From NCBI RefSeq assembly GCF_900156575.1, contig NZ_FTNY01000002.1, forward strand, positions 558,001 through 622,000: a DNA stretch of 64,000 nt, written 5' to 3'. The position numbers and the translations under genes were made by a program. Positions 52,629 through 61,132 of this stretch are shown piece after piece (positions within the stretch are counted from its first letter, which is position 1; every line of letters starts with the position of its first letter). Under the pieces are notes generated by a model. That model was not told the origin of the DNA, made no database searches, and saw only the letters and a list, made by a program, of their open reading frames with translations. Origin of the DNA: Chryseobacterium shigense. Lineage in GTDB: Bacteria > Bacteroidota > Bacteroidia > Flavobacteriales > Weeksellaceae.

Positions 52629-53726
52629 TCAAAGTATTATGGGGTAACCATTGGGAATCAATTTACCTGTCCTACTCTCCTGATATATTTCTATAATCAG
52701 CTTCTGAATTTCTTGTAAAAATGCTATCCCTTGAAATACGACAGACTTAACTTTTCTCAATCTGCAGATTTTAATGAATCTTGTAAAAGCTTTCTCTATC
52801 AATATTCGGTTTTGTGGAATGTTTCGGTATTGATGAAAAAATTGTTTCATTGTACTTTCCTGTAAACCAAATCTCTTTCGAAAATAGCTTAACCTTTTAG
52901 TGACTTCAGACGTTTTTTGAGAGTTTTCGATGATTAAATCAACTGAAGTAATTCTGGTTTTGTAGGGAATTATAAAAATAGATTCACCTTTGTATTTGTA
53001 GTTGAAAGACAAACTATTGTATTTATCCAAATTGATTCTTACAGGTTTTAGAAATTTAAAACAAAAATCATTGGCTGTTTTGTAATTAAGTCCAAATTTT
53101 TTGTTCAAAGTCGATAGCTTCAGAACTGTTCCATTTTCAGGTATTTTTGAAAGCCAGATGGCAAAAATAATATGTTTGTTGTTTCTTACACTGTATACCA
53201 AATTATATAAAACGTAGTTGTATTCAGGAATGACCAACAGTTTCTTAAGCCAATAGCTGCTGACTAAAAATGTAGTGTAACCTCGTTTATCATAACTGGG
53301 TGTAGAAATCAACCCACCGAAAGTTTTTATTTCTTTCCCTTTCGAGTTCAAAGATTTATACCAACCCATTTTGAATCGTGCCAGAAACTCATATGCATCA
53401 ACGACTTGTTGTGTTGAACCACTTGGTGAAATTTTACTATTTCTTATTCTAATGGAAGCAAAAATATTATTGTCCGTTTCAAACTCTTCATCAAAAAGCG
53501 ATAGTTGTTTAGGTCGGTCTTCCGGACGAAACTGTTCATTACTGATAATGGAAATAATATTAAAAATAACACGAAGTGCATTAATCGGAATATCTGCAGC
53601 TTCGTTATCATCGAAAATAAAATCATCAACAAAACGATTTCCTATTCGTATTCTTTCCTGACTGAATTCATTCTTAACTTCAAATTTTTTACGGATTAAT
53701 CGAAAATCCTTATCTGGATTAGCCAT
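52629..53726 (-). CDS. Rep_3/RepB-like replication initiator
   Basis: The 365-residue protein fits winged-helix initiators of iteron plasmids. INALRVIFNIISIIS is in the first WH domain, and a second WH region includes LKLSTLNKKFGLNYKTANDF followed by FLKPVRINLDKY. A basic C-terminal helix-rich part ends the chain. It should bind the adjacent iterons and open the origin. The stop lies 2 bp from the last iteron. The gene has its own start after a 47-bp gap to the 73-residue gene. Copy number may be set by iteron coupling, as in related systems. Confidence 0.85.
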   Translation of the reverse strand: MANPDKDFRLIRKKFEVKNEFSQERIRIGNRFVDDFIFDDNEAADIPINALRVIFNIISIISNEQFRPEDRPKQLSLFDEEFETDNNIFASIRIRNSKISPSGSTQQVVDAYEFLARFKMGWYKSLNSKGKEIKTFGGLISTPSYDKRGYTTFLVSSYWLKKLLVIPEYNYVLYNLVYSVRNNKHIIFAIWLSKIPENGTVLKLSTLNKKFGLNYKTANDFCFKFLKPVRINLDKYNSLSFNYKYKGESIFIIPYKTRITSVDLIIENSQKTSEVTKRLSYFRKRFGLQESTMKQFFHQYRNIPQNRILIEKAFTRFIKICRLRKVKSVVFQGIAFLQEIQKLIIEIYQESRTGKLIPNGYPIIL

Positions 53727-53773
53727 TCTATTGTATGATTTAATCTAATTACATTTCAAATTGACTGGCAGGA

Positions 53774-53995
53774 CTAAATCAATTTAATTTTTTCACTTTT
53801 AAGCGTTTTCGAGCCATCAGCTAAGCTGTAATATTTAAAAATATTAACTCCTTCTCCTTTAAAAACTCTTTTGTCAGCTTTACCCAAATTGAAAATTCGC
53901 ACTTTTTGGATACCTTTATATTCTGCAAGCATACCATTGATAATAACCTTTTGTCCAGGTTTTAAATCTGATATTGTAATTTCTTTTTTACCCAT
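53774..53995 (-). CDS. Small hypothetical protein upstream of rep
   Basis: The 73-residue soluble protein is rich in Lys and beta strands (TISDLKPGQKVIINGMLAEYKGI), perhaps a small barrel. It shares the orientation of rep and the upstream replication genes. No family was recognised. The pattern of two basic halves around KADKRVFKGEG would suit nucleic-acid binding, but this is speculation. Confidence 0.62.
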   Translation of the reverse strand: MGKKEITISDLKPGQKVIINGMLAEYKGIQKVRIFNLGKADKRVFKGEGVNIFKYYSLADGSKTLKSEKIKLI

Positions 53996-54033
53996 TACTT
54001 TTTGAAATTTGATTTAATGATATTAATTCTGAG

Positions 54034-54669
54034 TTAGGGGCGCTTTATATTTGGAATATCTTTTAATGAAATTGGATTGTCTTCATTTGAATTATTCATA
54101 TAAGGCAGTGTACTTTTTAGTGTTGCTTTCCAATTACTGATTGGACGATTAAATGCATTTTTCCATCCTTTATCAACCCAGCTTTTATATTTTTTCTCAA
54201 TGGAAAAATCCATTGGCGAATCATAGCTTTGCAACGTCTTTGCATAACTGATAAATTCTTCCCAAGAAGGGATGATGGTACTTTCATTGGCTAGGTTTTC
54301 AATGATTTGAGAGATTTCTAGAATTACTGTTTTTTGTAAGTTTTCCGTATCAGAATCTTGTTTTATAACTTCTTTTTCCGGTTCAATCTCAAAAGAATAA
54401 TCTAAAAGTAAACGATAGTAGCAAGGAAGCCCATTGCTGGTCTGAAATTGTATTAATCCTCTGTTTTTGAGCTTATCTTTTGAAGCTTTTATGGTAACTC
54501 TCGTCAGACCCAACTCTCTTGCTAATTCCACATCAGAGATTTTAAAATCATAGCGGTCTTTTTCAAAACCAATTTTAAGCAAGTAAAAATACAAAGCAAT
54601 CTCAGTAGGACTTATTTTGACGATCTTATTAAAATCCCAAAATCGTTGTATTAATTCAAGGTAATACAT
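54034..54669 (-). CDS. Winged-helix DnaD-like replication protein, first copy
   Basis: I use ATG 54669 (MYYLELIQRFWDF), which is separated by one base from the stop of the DUF3853-type gene; the longer frame to 54711 would overlap it. The 211-residue protein has a winged helix (ISPTEIALYFYLLKIGF, SDVELARELGLTRVTIKASKDKL). A DnaD-like tail has YKSWVDKGWKNAFNRPISNWKATL. Such proteins load the replicative helicase. It is a diverged paralogue of 54919-55473. Confidence 0.8.
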   Translation of the reverse strand: MYYLELIQRFWDFNKIVKISPTEIALYFYLLKIGFEKDRYDFKISDVELARELGLTRVTIKASKDKLKNRGLIQFQTSNGLPCYYRLLLDYSFEIEPEKEVIKQDSDTENLQKTVILEISQIIENLANESTIIPSWEEFISYAKTLQSYDSPMDFSIEKKYKSWVDKGWKNAFNRPISNWKATLKSTLPYMNNSNEDNPISLKDIPNIKRP

Positions 54670-54670
54670 A

Positions 54671-54922
54671 TTACTTCTGGGCGAAAAGCTCCAAAGCTTT
54701 CTCAATGTCAATAATGATTATATTACCCTTTTGGATAATGGCTTCATCCAATATTCCAGATGATTTTATTTCAGAAGCTTTTGAAATAGAACATCCCAGA
54801 ATTTTTGCCAATCCCTTTAATCCATATTCGTATTTTTGTTGAAATATGAAGTCTTTTGAAATTTCTAAAAACTCTCCAACAGTTAATTTCCACATTGGAG
54901 TTTTAAGATTTATTTCTTTCAT
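54671..54922 (-). CDS. DUF3853-type HTH protein
   Basis: I use ATG 54922, which overlaps the previous stop as ATGA; the frame extends to 54988 but that would lie inside the upstream gene. The 83-residue protein has TPMWKLTVGEFLEI at the start, then YGLKGLAKILGCSISKASEIKSSG and IIDIEKALELFA. This is the excisionase-like HTH pattern of DUF3853 proteins from Bacteroidota mobile elements. It probably binds DNA near the replication or excision genes. Confidence 0.82.
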   Translation of the reverse strand: MKEINLKTPMWKLTVGEFLEISKDFIFQQKYEYGLKGLAKILGCSISKASEIKSSGILDEAIIQKGNIIIIDIEKALELFAQK

Positions 54923-55473
54923 AGGTTCTGGTTTTGATTGCTGTTTTTCATTTTCGAAATCCAATTTCTTGCAGCTGATTTCCAGCATTTCATTGGTTTA
55001 TCATTTGTCAACCTCCAATCCTTAGATTGATACAATGAATAAAATTGACACGCTTCTTCAGATACTACATCCCGCTCATTGAAATACATTTCAATCTCAT
55101 ATAGCGCTGGTACAGAAAAATTAATTATTTCCTCTTGCAAGGTTTTTTCTTCCAAGCTTAATTCATTTTTGTTCTTATCTACACTTTCAAAATCAATAAT
55201 TTCAATCGAGCTTCCTTCGTAAGAATTATAGCTCGGCGAATAATTAATAAATCCTGCATTATGTATCTCACTAATACATTTATGGTAGGTTGCAAAAGAT
55301 TTAATTTTACTTAGCTTCATTAATTCTTCGCGACAAACACGAAAGGGATTTTGAAATTTGCTTGAACTCCACAATTGGAAAAGCGAAACATATAGGCTGA
55401 TATGTGAAGGATACATGCGGCTATCCTGAATAAAAGAGCCAAAGAAACTGATGATATTTTTAGATTGCTCCAT
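54919..55473 (-). CDS. DnaD-like replication protein, second copy
   Basis: The 184-residue protein has a helix-turn-helix-like N-terminal domain (SRMYPSHISLYVSLFQLW, REELMKLSKIKSFATYHKCI). A C-terminal DnaD-like motif reads FYSLYQSKDWRLTNDKPMKCWKSAARNW. It resembles the protein at 54034-54669 in both parts. The two flank the DUF3853-type gene. They may act as a heteromeric helicase loader, or one may have replaced the other in a different replicon. The start overlaps no other gene. Confidence 0.78.
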   Translation of the reverse strand: MEQSKNIISFFGSFIQDSRMYPSHISLYVSLFQLWSSSKFQNPFRVCREELMKLSKIKSFATYHKCISEIHNAGFINYSPSYNSYEGSSIEIIDFESVDKNKNELSLEEKTLQEEIINFSVPALYEIEMYFNERDVVSEEACQFYSLYQSKDWRLTNDKPMKCWKSAARNWISKMKNSNQNQNL

Positions 55474-55489
55474 AATTGTTGACTATCAA

Positions 55490-55753
55490 TTAATGTTTAA
55501 AATCTTTCAATAGTTTCTCAATATCCTTGTAATTGTAGTACAGCGTCCCTCCTATTTTACTATAAGAAAGTGTACCACTTATTCTTAGATTTTGTAATGT
55601 GCCTGAAGAAATATTAAGCATCTTCTTGACTTCAGAGGTGCGAAGCCATAATTTTTGTTCTGTAGTATTACCTTGTAATAGTTCTTTGATAGCTTCCAGC
55701 AATTCAATTTTAAACTGCTGAAGGTCTTCCTTGGTAAGAATGGATATTGCCAT
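55490..55753 (-). CDS. Excisionase-like helix-turn-helix protein
   Basis: The 87-residue MerR-type/HTH_17 protein has a leading helix (TKEDLQQFKIELLEAIKELL), then WLRTSEVKKMLNISSGTLQNLRISGTLSYSKIGGTLYY and a final helix. It resembles Xis2c-type factors of CTnDOT-like elements. It lies 243 bp downstream of rteC, with two related hairpins between them. In CTnDOT, RteC activates an excision operon that starts with such a gene, so the same circuit is plausible here. Confidence 0.83.
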   Translation of the reverse strand: MAISILTKEDLQQFKIELLEAIKELLQGNTTEQKLWLRTSEVKKMLNISSGTLQNLRISGTLSYSKIGGTLYYNYKDIEKLLKDFKH

Positions 55754-55800
55754 AATTTGAAAATTGTTTTGTTTGACAAAATTTCAAAATCACGCAAAAT

Positions 55801-55834
55801 ATCTTTCGGTAGTTTGTCGGTACTACCGAAAGAT
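55801..55834. promoter_or_regulatory. Hairpin/dyad 1 between rteC and the excisionase-like gene
   Basis: A perfect 13-bp inverted repeat, ATCTTTCGGTAGT/ACTACCGAAAGAT, has an 8-base centre and is followed by eight T on the plus strand. It lies 48-81 bp upstream of the excisionase-like start, and its core CGGTAGTTTGTCG recurs at 55966. It may be an operator, or a terminator for an antisense transcript. Confidence 0.65.
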
Positions 55835-55959
55835 TTTTTTTATATAAAAAGGTTGTTTTAACCTTTCTTAGCAGTAGCTATTATAGCACATATCTTTAAT
55901 AATTAAGCGCACGCTTACCTCAGAATATTTGTAAATTCTCTGAATATTTGTATTACGAT

Positions 55960-55992
55960 ATTTTTCGGTAGTTTGTCGTACAACCGAAAAAT
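55960..55992. promoter_or_regulatory. Hairpin/dyad 2 behind rteC
   Basis: ATTTTTCGGT pairs with ACCGAAAAAT around a centre that contains AGTTTGTCG. It ends 3 bp from the rteC stop. It may end the rteC transcript or share a regulator with dyad 1. Just before it GAATATTTGTA is repeated (55923 and 55942). Confidence 0.6.
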
Positions 55993-55995
55993 AAA

Positions 55996-56850
55996 TTAGA
56001 TGTCTAAATCATCCAGATGCTGATTTAGATTTTGTCGGAGTAAATTCAGAAATTTTGACCGATCGGTTTTTCTTAGCCTTATTTCGCCTAAAGTTTTATG
56101 ATAGTTCCCTAAACTAATGTCAAATGATTTTTCTGCCCATCTAAAAATTTCGGATAATTCGGTGTGACCTGCATTAAAACAGTTACTAAGATGTAGAGCA
56201 AATAGTAATTCAGTTAGACTAACTTTCGATGCAGACCATACTAGTGGTGATAAAATTTTATTGCTGCGGTTTTCACTTAAATTTGCTATTGACTCTTTTA
56301 AATATTCATCAAATAACTGATTGGCAATAAATCTTGCTACGAGGTGATCGTGAGATGTTGTAAAACTTGTATCGAAATTGTAAAAGCCAAAAGATAGCTT
56401 CATTTTTAAATCATAAGAATTCCTCACAAATATCTTATGATCCAAATAGGTGGCATCACGACGATAATAACTGTAAAATTCGGATTGTTCAGTATAAAAA
56501 TTTTTTAACTTTTCTTGCTCAGCTTCATAATATTCTTTGATAATTTTAATTCCTGCATTAGGTTTATGAGATTCAATATCAAGGATTGTTGAATGATAAA
56601 TAAATTTTGAAATAAACTTCGGTTTTATTTTCTTGAAAAAATGTATTTCTTGAGCAATTGTATCAAAATGATGGGATGAAATCATTTCTTTAACTTTTCG
56701 CACAGCGTTATCAATGAGAATCAAAGATTTTTCAGCGAGTTTGACGACATCATTATCTTCTTTATAAACTTTATTAATCTCTGATTCTAACTCATCATGT
56801 AATTGAGTAATTTCTCTAAAAATAGTATTTGTTACCATGTCCTTTTTCAA
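55996..56850 (-). CDS. rteC: RteC family regulator
   Basis: The 284-residue helical protein matches RteC-type proteins. DLKMKLSFGFYNFDTSFTTSHDHLVARFIAN is followed by a C-terminal domain with WSASKVSLTELLFALHLSNCF and KSFDISLGNYHKTLGEIRLRK, the latter a winged-helix-like DNA reader. In CTnDOT, RteC activates the excision operon. Here it precedes an excisionase-like gene on a replicating element, so it might switch maintenance or transfer functions. The start could also be the inner ATG at 56838. Confidence 0.88.
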   Translation of the reverse strand: MKKDMVTNTIFREITQLHDELESEINKVYKEDNDVVKLAEKSLILIDNAVRKVKEMISSHHFDTIAQEIHFFKKIKPKFISKFIYHSTILDIESHKPNAGIKIIKEYYEAEQEKLKNFYTEQSEFYSYYRRDATYLDHKIFVRNSYDLKMKLSFGFYNFDTSFTTSHDHLVARFIANQLFDEYLKESIANLSENRSNKILSPLVWSASKVSLTELLFALHLSNCFNAGHTELSEIFRWAEKSFDISLGNYHKTLGEIRLRKTDRSKFLNLLRQNLNQHLDDLDI

Positions 56851-56884
56851 GAAATTTACAAAAAAACGTTTACTGGAGCCATTT

Positions 56885-58585
56885 TCAACTTAAACCGAGC
56901 TCTTGTTTTCGCTTTTTTATGTAATCCGCTGGACGAATCCCATTAATCTCGAAGAAAAGCTTTGAAAAGTTTTGTCTAGCCACAATACCGCACTCCTCTG
57001 CTAAAGCCTCTATTGTAAAATTTAAGTATTTATTATTACTGTTTAATAAAGTTGTAATATAATTAATCCGTAATCCAGCAATATACTTATTAAAATTTAC
57101 ACCTTTATTCTCATTAATATAAGCCGATAAATATCGTGAATTAGTATTGAGTTTAGCGGCTAAGCTATTTTGAGTTAAACGCTTGGTAAATTGGAGTTCC
57201 TTCTCAAACTTGTCCAACTTTATTCTAATTTCATGGGACAATTCAGGAGTGAGTAAACTCTTTTTTAACAAATTATCATCTGCTTCATCTACTTTTTTGT
57301 CCAAAAGCACATTGTTACCTTCAGCAATTCTCTTTTGAAGTAAATCATACTGCTTTTTTATTTTTTGGTCTTTTATATATTTGTAGGAAAGAATTGTAAA
57401 TGCAAGTGATCCCGTTACAATAAGAATATTTGCAAACAACATATTATTTCGTCCAGTTGTCTCAATTTTTTCTTTTTCTTGTATTAGAGTATTTCGGTCG
57501 TAATCCTTATGCAACTTATTTGATAAATAAGGATAATCTTTTGTAACCAAACTGTCAGCTTTTAAAAGCTGATTTGTGTAATAAAGCTGCTTATTAAGAT
57601 CCTTGTCCTTATAATAGCTAATTAGATAATTGTAACCCCTGTAGATCTCAGGAAATATAAATTGTTGTTTTTCGAATATTGAATCGATTGCGCCATAATA
57701 TTTTATAGTATTGGGTAACTGATTTCTTACTTCTGATATCTTTCCAAGATAATAATAAATTACCGAGGTCCATGCAAAATCATTTCTTTGCAACAATATC
57801 GGAAGTGCCTGCTCTAAATCTAATTTTGCTCCCGAATAATCCTTTTTATGAAATTTTGAAATTCCCCTACACTTAAGAAAGTAACTATTTTCAATAAGAA
57901 AATCACCATCATTTCGTGTCAGATGATATCCGAGATTGATTAAACTGTCGCTTTTCAAAAAATTTTTCAGATATCGGTTTACTATTGTCATCTGATGCAG
58001 TGAGTTATAATAAGCTTTTTTATAGTTGAAAAGTATATTCTCGTGCATTTTACTGTTCATTTTGGTGCTGTAGAACTCTGCGCAATTTGAAAAATGTTCT
58101 AAAGCCTCGTCATAATAGCCTAAATGTTCTTTAACTATTCCAAGATGATATAAAACTTTATAATAATGGTACTCATCTTTTGAATCCTTTGAATATTTAT
58201 ATGCCTTTAAATATTCATTCAAAGCCAGTTTATATTTTTTTTGATAGAAGTAATAAATGATTCCTTTGCTTAAGTAATCTTTGCTAATATCATCGTTGTT
58301 TTTATATTTAATACTTGCCGCCAACGCGCTGTCGGCATATTTCATTTTGTTAGCAAAATCAAATTGCCTACCGTCCCTATATCCTTGGATGAGTTTTGGC
58401 AAGTTATTCTGTCTCTTAGATTTTTGAATATAGTCCTTAACGTATGGCATTGCGCGAATGTCGTCAATGGTCATTTTTTGATAATTTTTTCTGATTTCCC
58501 AGAAGGTTCTCTCTTTTTTTTGCTGTGAAAATATGTGTTGAGAAAATGCAAAAATGAAGACGAGAAAGTAATTTAACTTTTTCAT
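56885..58585 (-). CDS. Membrane-anchored TPR regulator with AraC-type DNA-binding domain
   Basis: The 566-residue protein has a signal peptide (residues 1-20, ending IFSQ) and periplasmic TPR repeats (about 80-350). One transmembrane helix (about 378-398, NMLFANILIVTGSLAFTILS) follows, then a linker and a C-terminal AraC/XylS HTH pair. The HTH pair contains FNKYIAGLRINYITTLL and TIEALAEECGIVARQNFSKLFFE. It would sense something outside and act on DNA inside. It is divergent from the lipoprotein/MauE/DUF6520 operon, and the 44-bp palindrome between them is its likely target. Confidence 0.9.
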   Translation of the reverse strand: MKKLNYFLVFIFAFSQHIFSQQKKERTFWEIRKNYQKMTIDDIRAMPYVKDYIQKSKRQNNLPKLIQGYRDGRQFDFANKMKYADSALAASIKYKNNDDISKDYLSKGIIYYFYQKKYKLALNEYLKAYKYSKDSKDEYHYYKVLYHLGIVKEHLGYYDEALEHFSNCAEFYSTKMNSKMHENILFNYKKAYYNSLHQMTIVNRYLKNFLKSDSLINLGYHLTRNDGDFLIENSYFLKCRGISKFHKKDYSGAKLDLEQALPILLQRNDFAWTSVIYYYLGKISEVRNQLPNTIKYYGAIDSIFEKQQFIFPEIYRGYNYLISYYKDKDLNKQLYYTNQLLKADSLVTKDYPYLSNKLHKDYDRNTLIQEKEKIETTGRNNMLFANILIVTGSLAFTILSYKYIKDQKIKKQYDLLQKRIAEGNNVLLDKKVDEADDNLLKKSLLTPELSHEIRIKLDKFEKELQFTKRLTQNSLAAKLNTNSRYLSAYINENKGVNFNKYIAGLRINYITTLLNSNNKYLNFTIEALAEECGIVARQNFSKLFFEINGIRPADYIKKRKQELGLS

Positions 58586-58723
58586 ATGCTATTATTAGAG
58601 CCTCACCATTCCAAAATTACGCAATTTGCCTATAAACACTATCTATTTTATCAGTTTACAAGCATTTTAAACGCAAAACGTACATAAGTCTGATTAATAA
58701 TACATTATCATTGAAAATCACAT

Positions 58724-58767
58724 GGTACTATTCTAAAATAGTGACGTCACTATTTTAAAATAGTACC
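58724..58767. promoter_or_regulatory. 44-bp nested palindrome between divergent operons
   Basis: The half-sites 58724-58745 and 58746-58767 are reverse complements with one mismatch. Each half contains the smaller dyad ACTATTYTAAAATAGT (58727-58742 and 58749-58764), so there are two tandem sites 22 bp apart. This is a strong operator candidate for the AraC-type regulator. Confidence 0.75.
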
Positions 58768-58860
58768 GTAATGCAGTTTTTTTCTAGGCACTTGCCAGAT
58801 AACTTTGGCTTCAGAATTCTACATAATCCGACGTCGGGATAATCAACAAAAATTTATAAA

Positions 58861-59082
58861 ATGAAAAAGTTTATCCCATTTTTGAGCATAATGATTGGAT
58901 CAGTTTTATCTCAAAGCTGTGTCCAGAGAGATGAAGATATCATCTCAACTAATAATGAAAAATTTGAAATAAAAAATAATCTACAGATGAGATATGATTC
59001 TGCAAAAACAGCACAGCAAATAATAGATCCTGATCCCCCAGTAAGAGATGGAGATAATTGGAGAATAAAGCCAAGCAATTAA
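58861..59082 (+). CDS. Small lipoprotein, first gene of the DUF6520/MauE operon
   Basis: The 73-residue protein has a lipobox VLSQSC with Cys20 after a hydrophobic signal. A short hydrophilic tail follows (RDEDIISTNNEKFEIK...DPDPPVRDGDNWR). The size suggests a peptide-like anchor rather than an enzyme. No family was recognised. It is the first gene after the palindrome, and the next small gene begins 14 bp after its stop. Confidence 0.72.
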   Translation: MKKFIPFLSIMIGSVLSQSCVQRDEDIISTNNEKFEIKNNLQMRYDSAKTAQQIIDPDPPVRDGDNWRIKPSN

Positions 59083-59096
59083 TCAATTTACAACCT

Positions 59097-59264
59097 ATGA
59101 TTCCTCATACCTATATATCAATTGCAACAGGCTTACCATGTCCGGCGAGTGGCATTTGGGAAAGTATGGGGAATTTTAAAACAACCATTGCCCTTTTTAA
59201 AGGCGAGCTTATGCCGGATTATTGCGGTCATAAAGTTCGATGGAAACTTTTAACTGAACAGTAA
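59097..59264 (+). CDS. Small Cys/Trp-containing protein, unknown
   Basis: The frame extends to 59058, but ATG 59097 avoids overlap with the lipoprotein. The 55-residue product reads MIPHTYISIATGLPCPASGI, with GELMPDYCGHKVRWKLL at its end. It is a compact beta-rich pattern like small YjzC-type proteins, with one Cys in each half. No signal peptide is present. Tight spacing (14 bp before, 18 bp after) supports a real gene. The function is unknown. Confidence 0.6.
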   Translation: MIPHTYISIATGLPCPASGIWESMGNFKTTIALFKGELMPDYCGHKVRWKLLTEQ

Positions 59265-59282
59265 TCAAAAAAACTATATATC

Positions 59283-60767
59283 ATGAAAAATTTTCAAATT
59301 TATTGTATTACTGCTGTTTCGTATTTTTTTGCCATCCTTTTTATTTATGCAAGTGTGAGTAAAGTACTGGATTTTGAAAACTTTCAGTCACAGATTGCCC
59401 AGTCTCCTCTGCTTAGCGTCTATGCTGGAAGCATATCCTATTTTACAATAGTTATAGAATTTATAGCGGTGTTTTTTCTAATGATTCCTGCAAAAAGAAT
59501 TTTAGGCTTATACTTTTCGCTTGGACTGATGTCTGCTTTTACGATGTATATTTACCTAATTCTCGAGTATAGTGAGTTTGTTCCGTGCTCCTGTGGTGGA
59601 ATTTTGGAAAATATGGGATGGAGATCCCATTTAATCTTTAATGGGATATGTGTAATTATTGCAGGTTTTGCCATTGTACTGGCTGAAAGACACCAAGGTC
59701 AAAAGGCAATTAAGTTTATTTCAAGACCTGTAGTGGTAATATTCATCAGCTCACTGTCGGTTAGCCTTTTATATTTTCAGTCTGAAAAACAAATAAGAAA
59801 AAATAATAATTTCACAAGAAGATACATACCGCATGCAGTAGAAAAAGAAACTCATCTCAATATTGATTATAATTCTTTTTATTTTATGGGAGATGATTCT
59901 CATAATCTTTACCTCGGCAACACAACCGCACCTTTAAATATTACTGTTGTAAAAAAAGATCTGAGCGGTTTCTCAAAGTATCGAATACCTTTAGAAACTA
60001 AATCATATCAATTTAAAAGTCTGAAAATAGCATGGAAAGCACCCTTTTATTATATCTATGACGGCACGGTTCCAGTGATTTTTAAGGGAACGATTTCAAA
60101 TAATGACCCGTTACATAAAGTGACTGAAAATGAGATGTTTTTTGATCAGTTAAATGTTCTTTCGGAAGGAAACTATTTATTTAGATCCCAAAGCTCAAAA
60201 TTCAAAAATTTCGTACTGGGCTATTATCAAAACAATAATGTTAAACTGGAATATAATCTTCTGGGAACTGATGAAGCAGGATATATTGAGAATGATGGTC
60301 TTTTACTTTCGGACCTGCAGACAAAAATGTCAGTGTATTTATATTACTACAAAAATGAGTTTGTTGCTTTTGATCATACAAAAGGTAGAAATAGTAACAG
60401 GTTAAAAATGATTGGTTTTCAAAAAAAGCAGAAAACCGAAACCGTAAAACTTCCTGACGGTTCAACGAAAATTAAGAATCCCCTTCAGCAAAGTGTAAAA
60501 AATGCTTTTGTCACCAATAATTTATTGTTTGTCAATTCAAATTCCAAAGCTGTGCATGATGGAACCATGCAGTGGAATAAGTCGAGCATTATTGACTTTT
60601 ATAAGATTAATCAGCAATATTATTCCGGGAGCTTTCTGGTACCCAACCGCCATGGTGAGAAAGTAAAGGATATGTTTATCGCTGGTGAATACTTATATAT
60701 CCTCATTGGAAATGAAATTGTCAAATATCATTTTGCGCAACCGGTACTTGAGCAATTTCACAGGTAA
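59283..60767 (+). CDS. MauE/DoxX-like membrane protein with a large C-terminal domain
   Basis: The 494-residue protein starts with four to five membrane helices (about residues 10-170). The MauE-type motif VPCSCGGILENMGWRSHLIFNG carries a C-x-C pair in a periplasmic loop, typical for redox-associated MauE/DoxX proteins. The remaining roughly 300 residues form a hydrophilic, beta-rich domain with propeller-like repeats (FYFMGDDSHNLYLGN, FFYIYDG). MauE-type proteins help disulphide formation in partner proteins. The Cys-rich DUF6520 peptide 46 bp downstream may be the client; this is inference. Confidence 0.82.
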   Translation: MKNFQIYCITAVSYFFAILFIYASVSKVLDFENFQSQIAQSPLLSVYAGSISYFTIVIEFIAVFFLMIPAKRILGLYFSLGLMSAFTMYIYLILEYSEFVPCSCGGILENMGWRSHLIFNGICVIIAGFAIVLAERHQGQKAIKFISRPVVVIFISSLSVSLLYFQSEKQIRKNNNFTRRYIPHAVEKETHLNIDYNSFYFMGDDSHNLYLGNTTAPLNITVVKKDLSGFSKYRIPLETKSYQFKSLKIAWKAPFYYIYDGTVPVIFKGTISNNDPLHKVTENEMFFDQLNVLSEGNYLFRSQSSKFKNFVLGYYQNNNVKLEYNLLGTDEAGYIENDGLLLSDLQTKMSVYLYYYKNEFVAFDHTKGRNSNRLKMIGFQKKQKTETVKLPDGSTKIKNPLQQSVKNAFVTNNLLFVNSNSKAVHDGTMQWNKSSIIDFYKINQQYYSGSFLVPNRHGEKVKDMFIAGEYLYILIGNEIVKYHFAQPVLEQFHR

Positions 60768-60813
60768 AGCCGAAAACCTGTTTTAATCGTAGGCACATCT
60801 TAATACAATTATT

Positions 60814-61092
60814 ATGAGAAATCTTAAAACAATCATGATTCCCGTAGCCATCTTAGTGTTTGGTGTCGGAAGTGCTTTTGCTACAAACAAAGCAAAAACA
60901 GAGAAGAAAGCAAGTATTTTTGCTTATCATTTTGATCCAGCTGCTCCAGATGAGAAATGTATTCCATTTGGACAAATTGACTGTGATGTCACTGGTGGTA
61001 CAGTTTGCACCGAATTGGTCAATGGTTCACCAAAAGTAATGCAGTCGTATCTCAGTGATACGGAATGCGGACAGGCATTATTCAGAAATTAA
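60814..61092 (+). CDS. DUF6520-type secreted Cys peptide
   Basis: The 92-residue protein has the family form: MRNLKTIMIPVAILVFGVGSAFA as signal peptide, a Lys-rich spacer, then a roughly 45-residue core with four cysteines (CIPFGQIDCD, GTVCTEL, DTECGQ). The spacing would allow two disulphides. DUF6520 genes are often multiple and adjacent to MauE-like genes in flavobacteria. The role of the peptide is not known. It ends the plus-strand operon before a shared terminator. Confidence 0.82.
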   Translation: MRNLKTIMIPVAILVFGVGSAFATNKAKTEKKASIFAYHFDPAAPDEKCIPFGQIDCDVTGGTVCTELVNGSPKVMQSYLSDTECGQALFRN

Positions 61093-61097
61093 AAAGT

Positions 61098-61132
61098 GAA
61101 GGATGCCTCTCGGCATCCTTCTTATTTTTATT
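61098..61132. terminator. Bidirectional terminator between the DUF6520 and S9 peptidase genes
   Basis: The stem GAAGGATGCC/GGCATCCTTC has a 4-base loop and is followed by TTATTTTTATT on the plus strand. It also serves the minus-strand peptidase gene, whose stop lies just inside the region. Confidence 0.85.

Noticed and set aside
59058..59096. Longer start for the small gene at 59097-59264
   Set aside because: It overlaps the end of the lipoprotein gene, while the inner ATG gives normal spacing.
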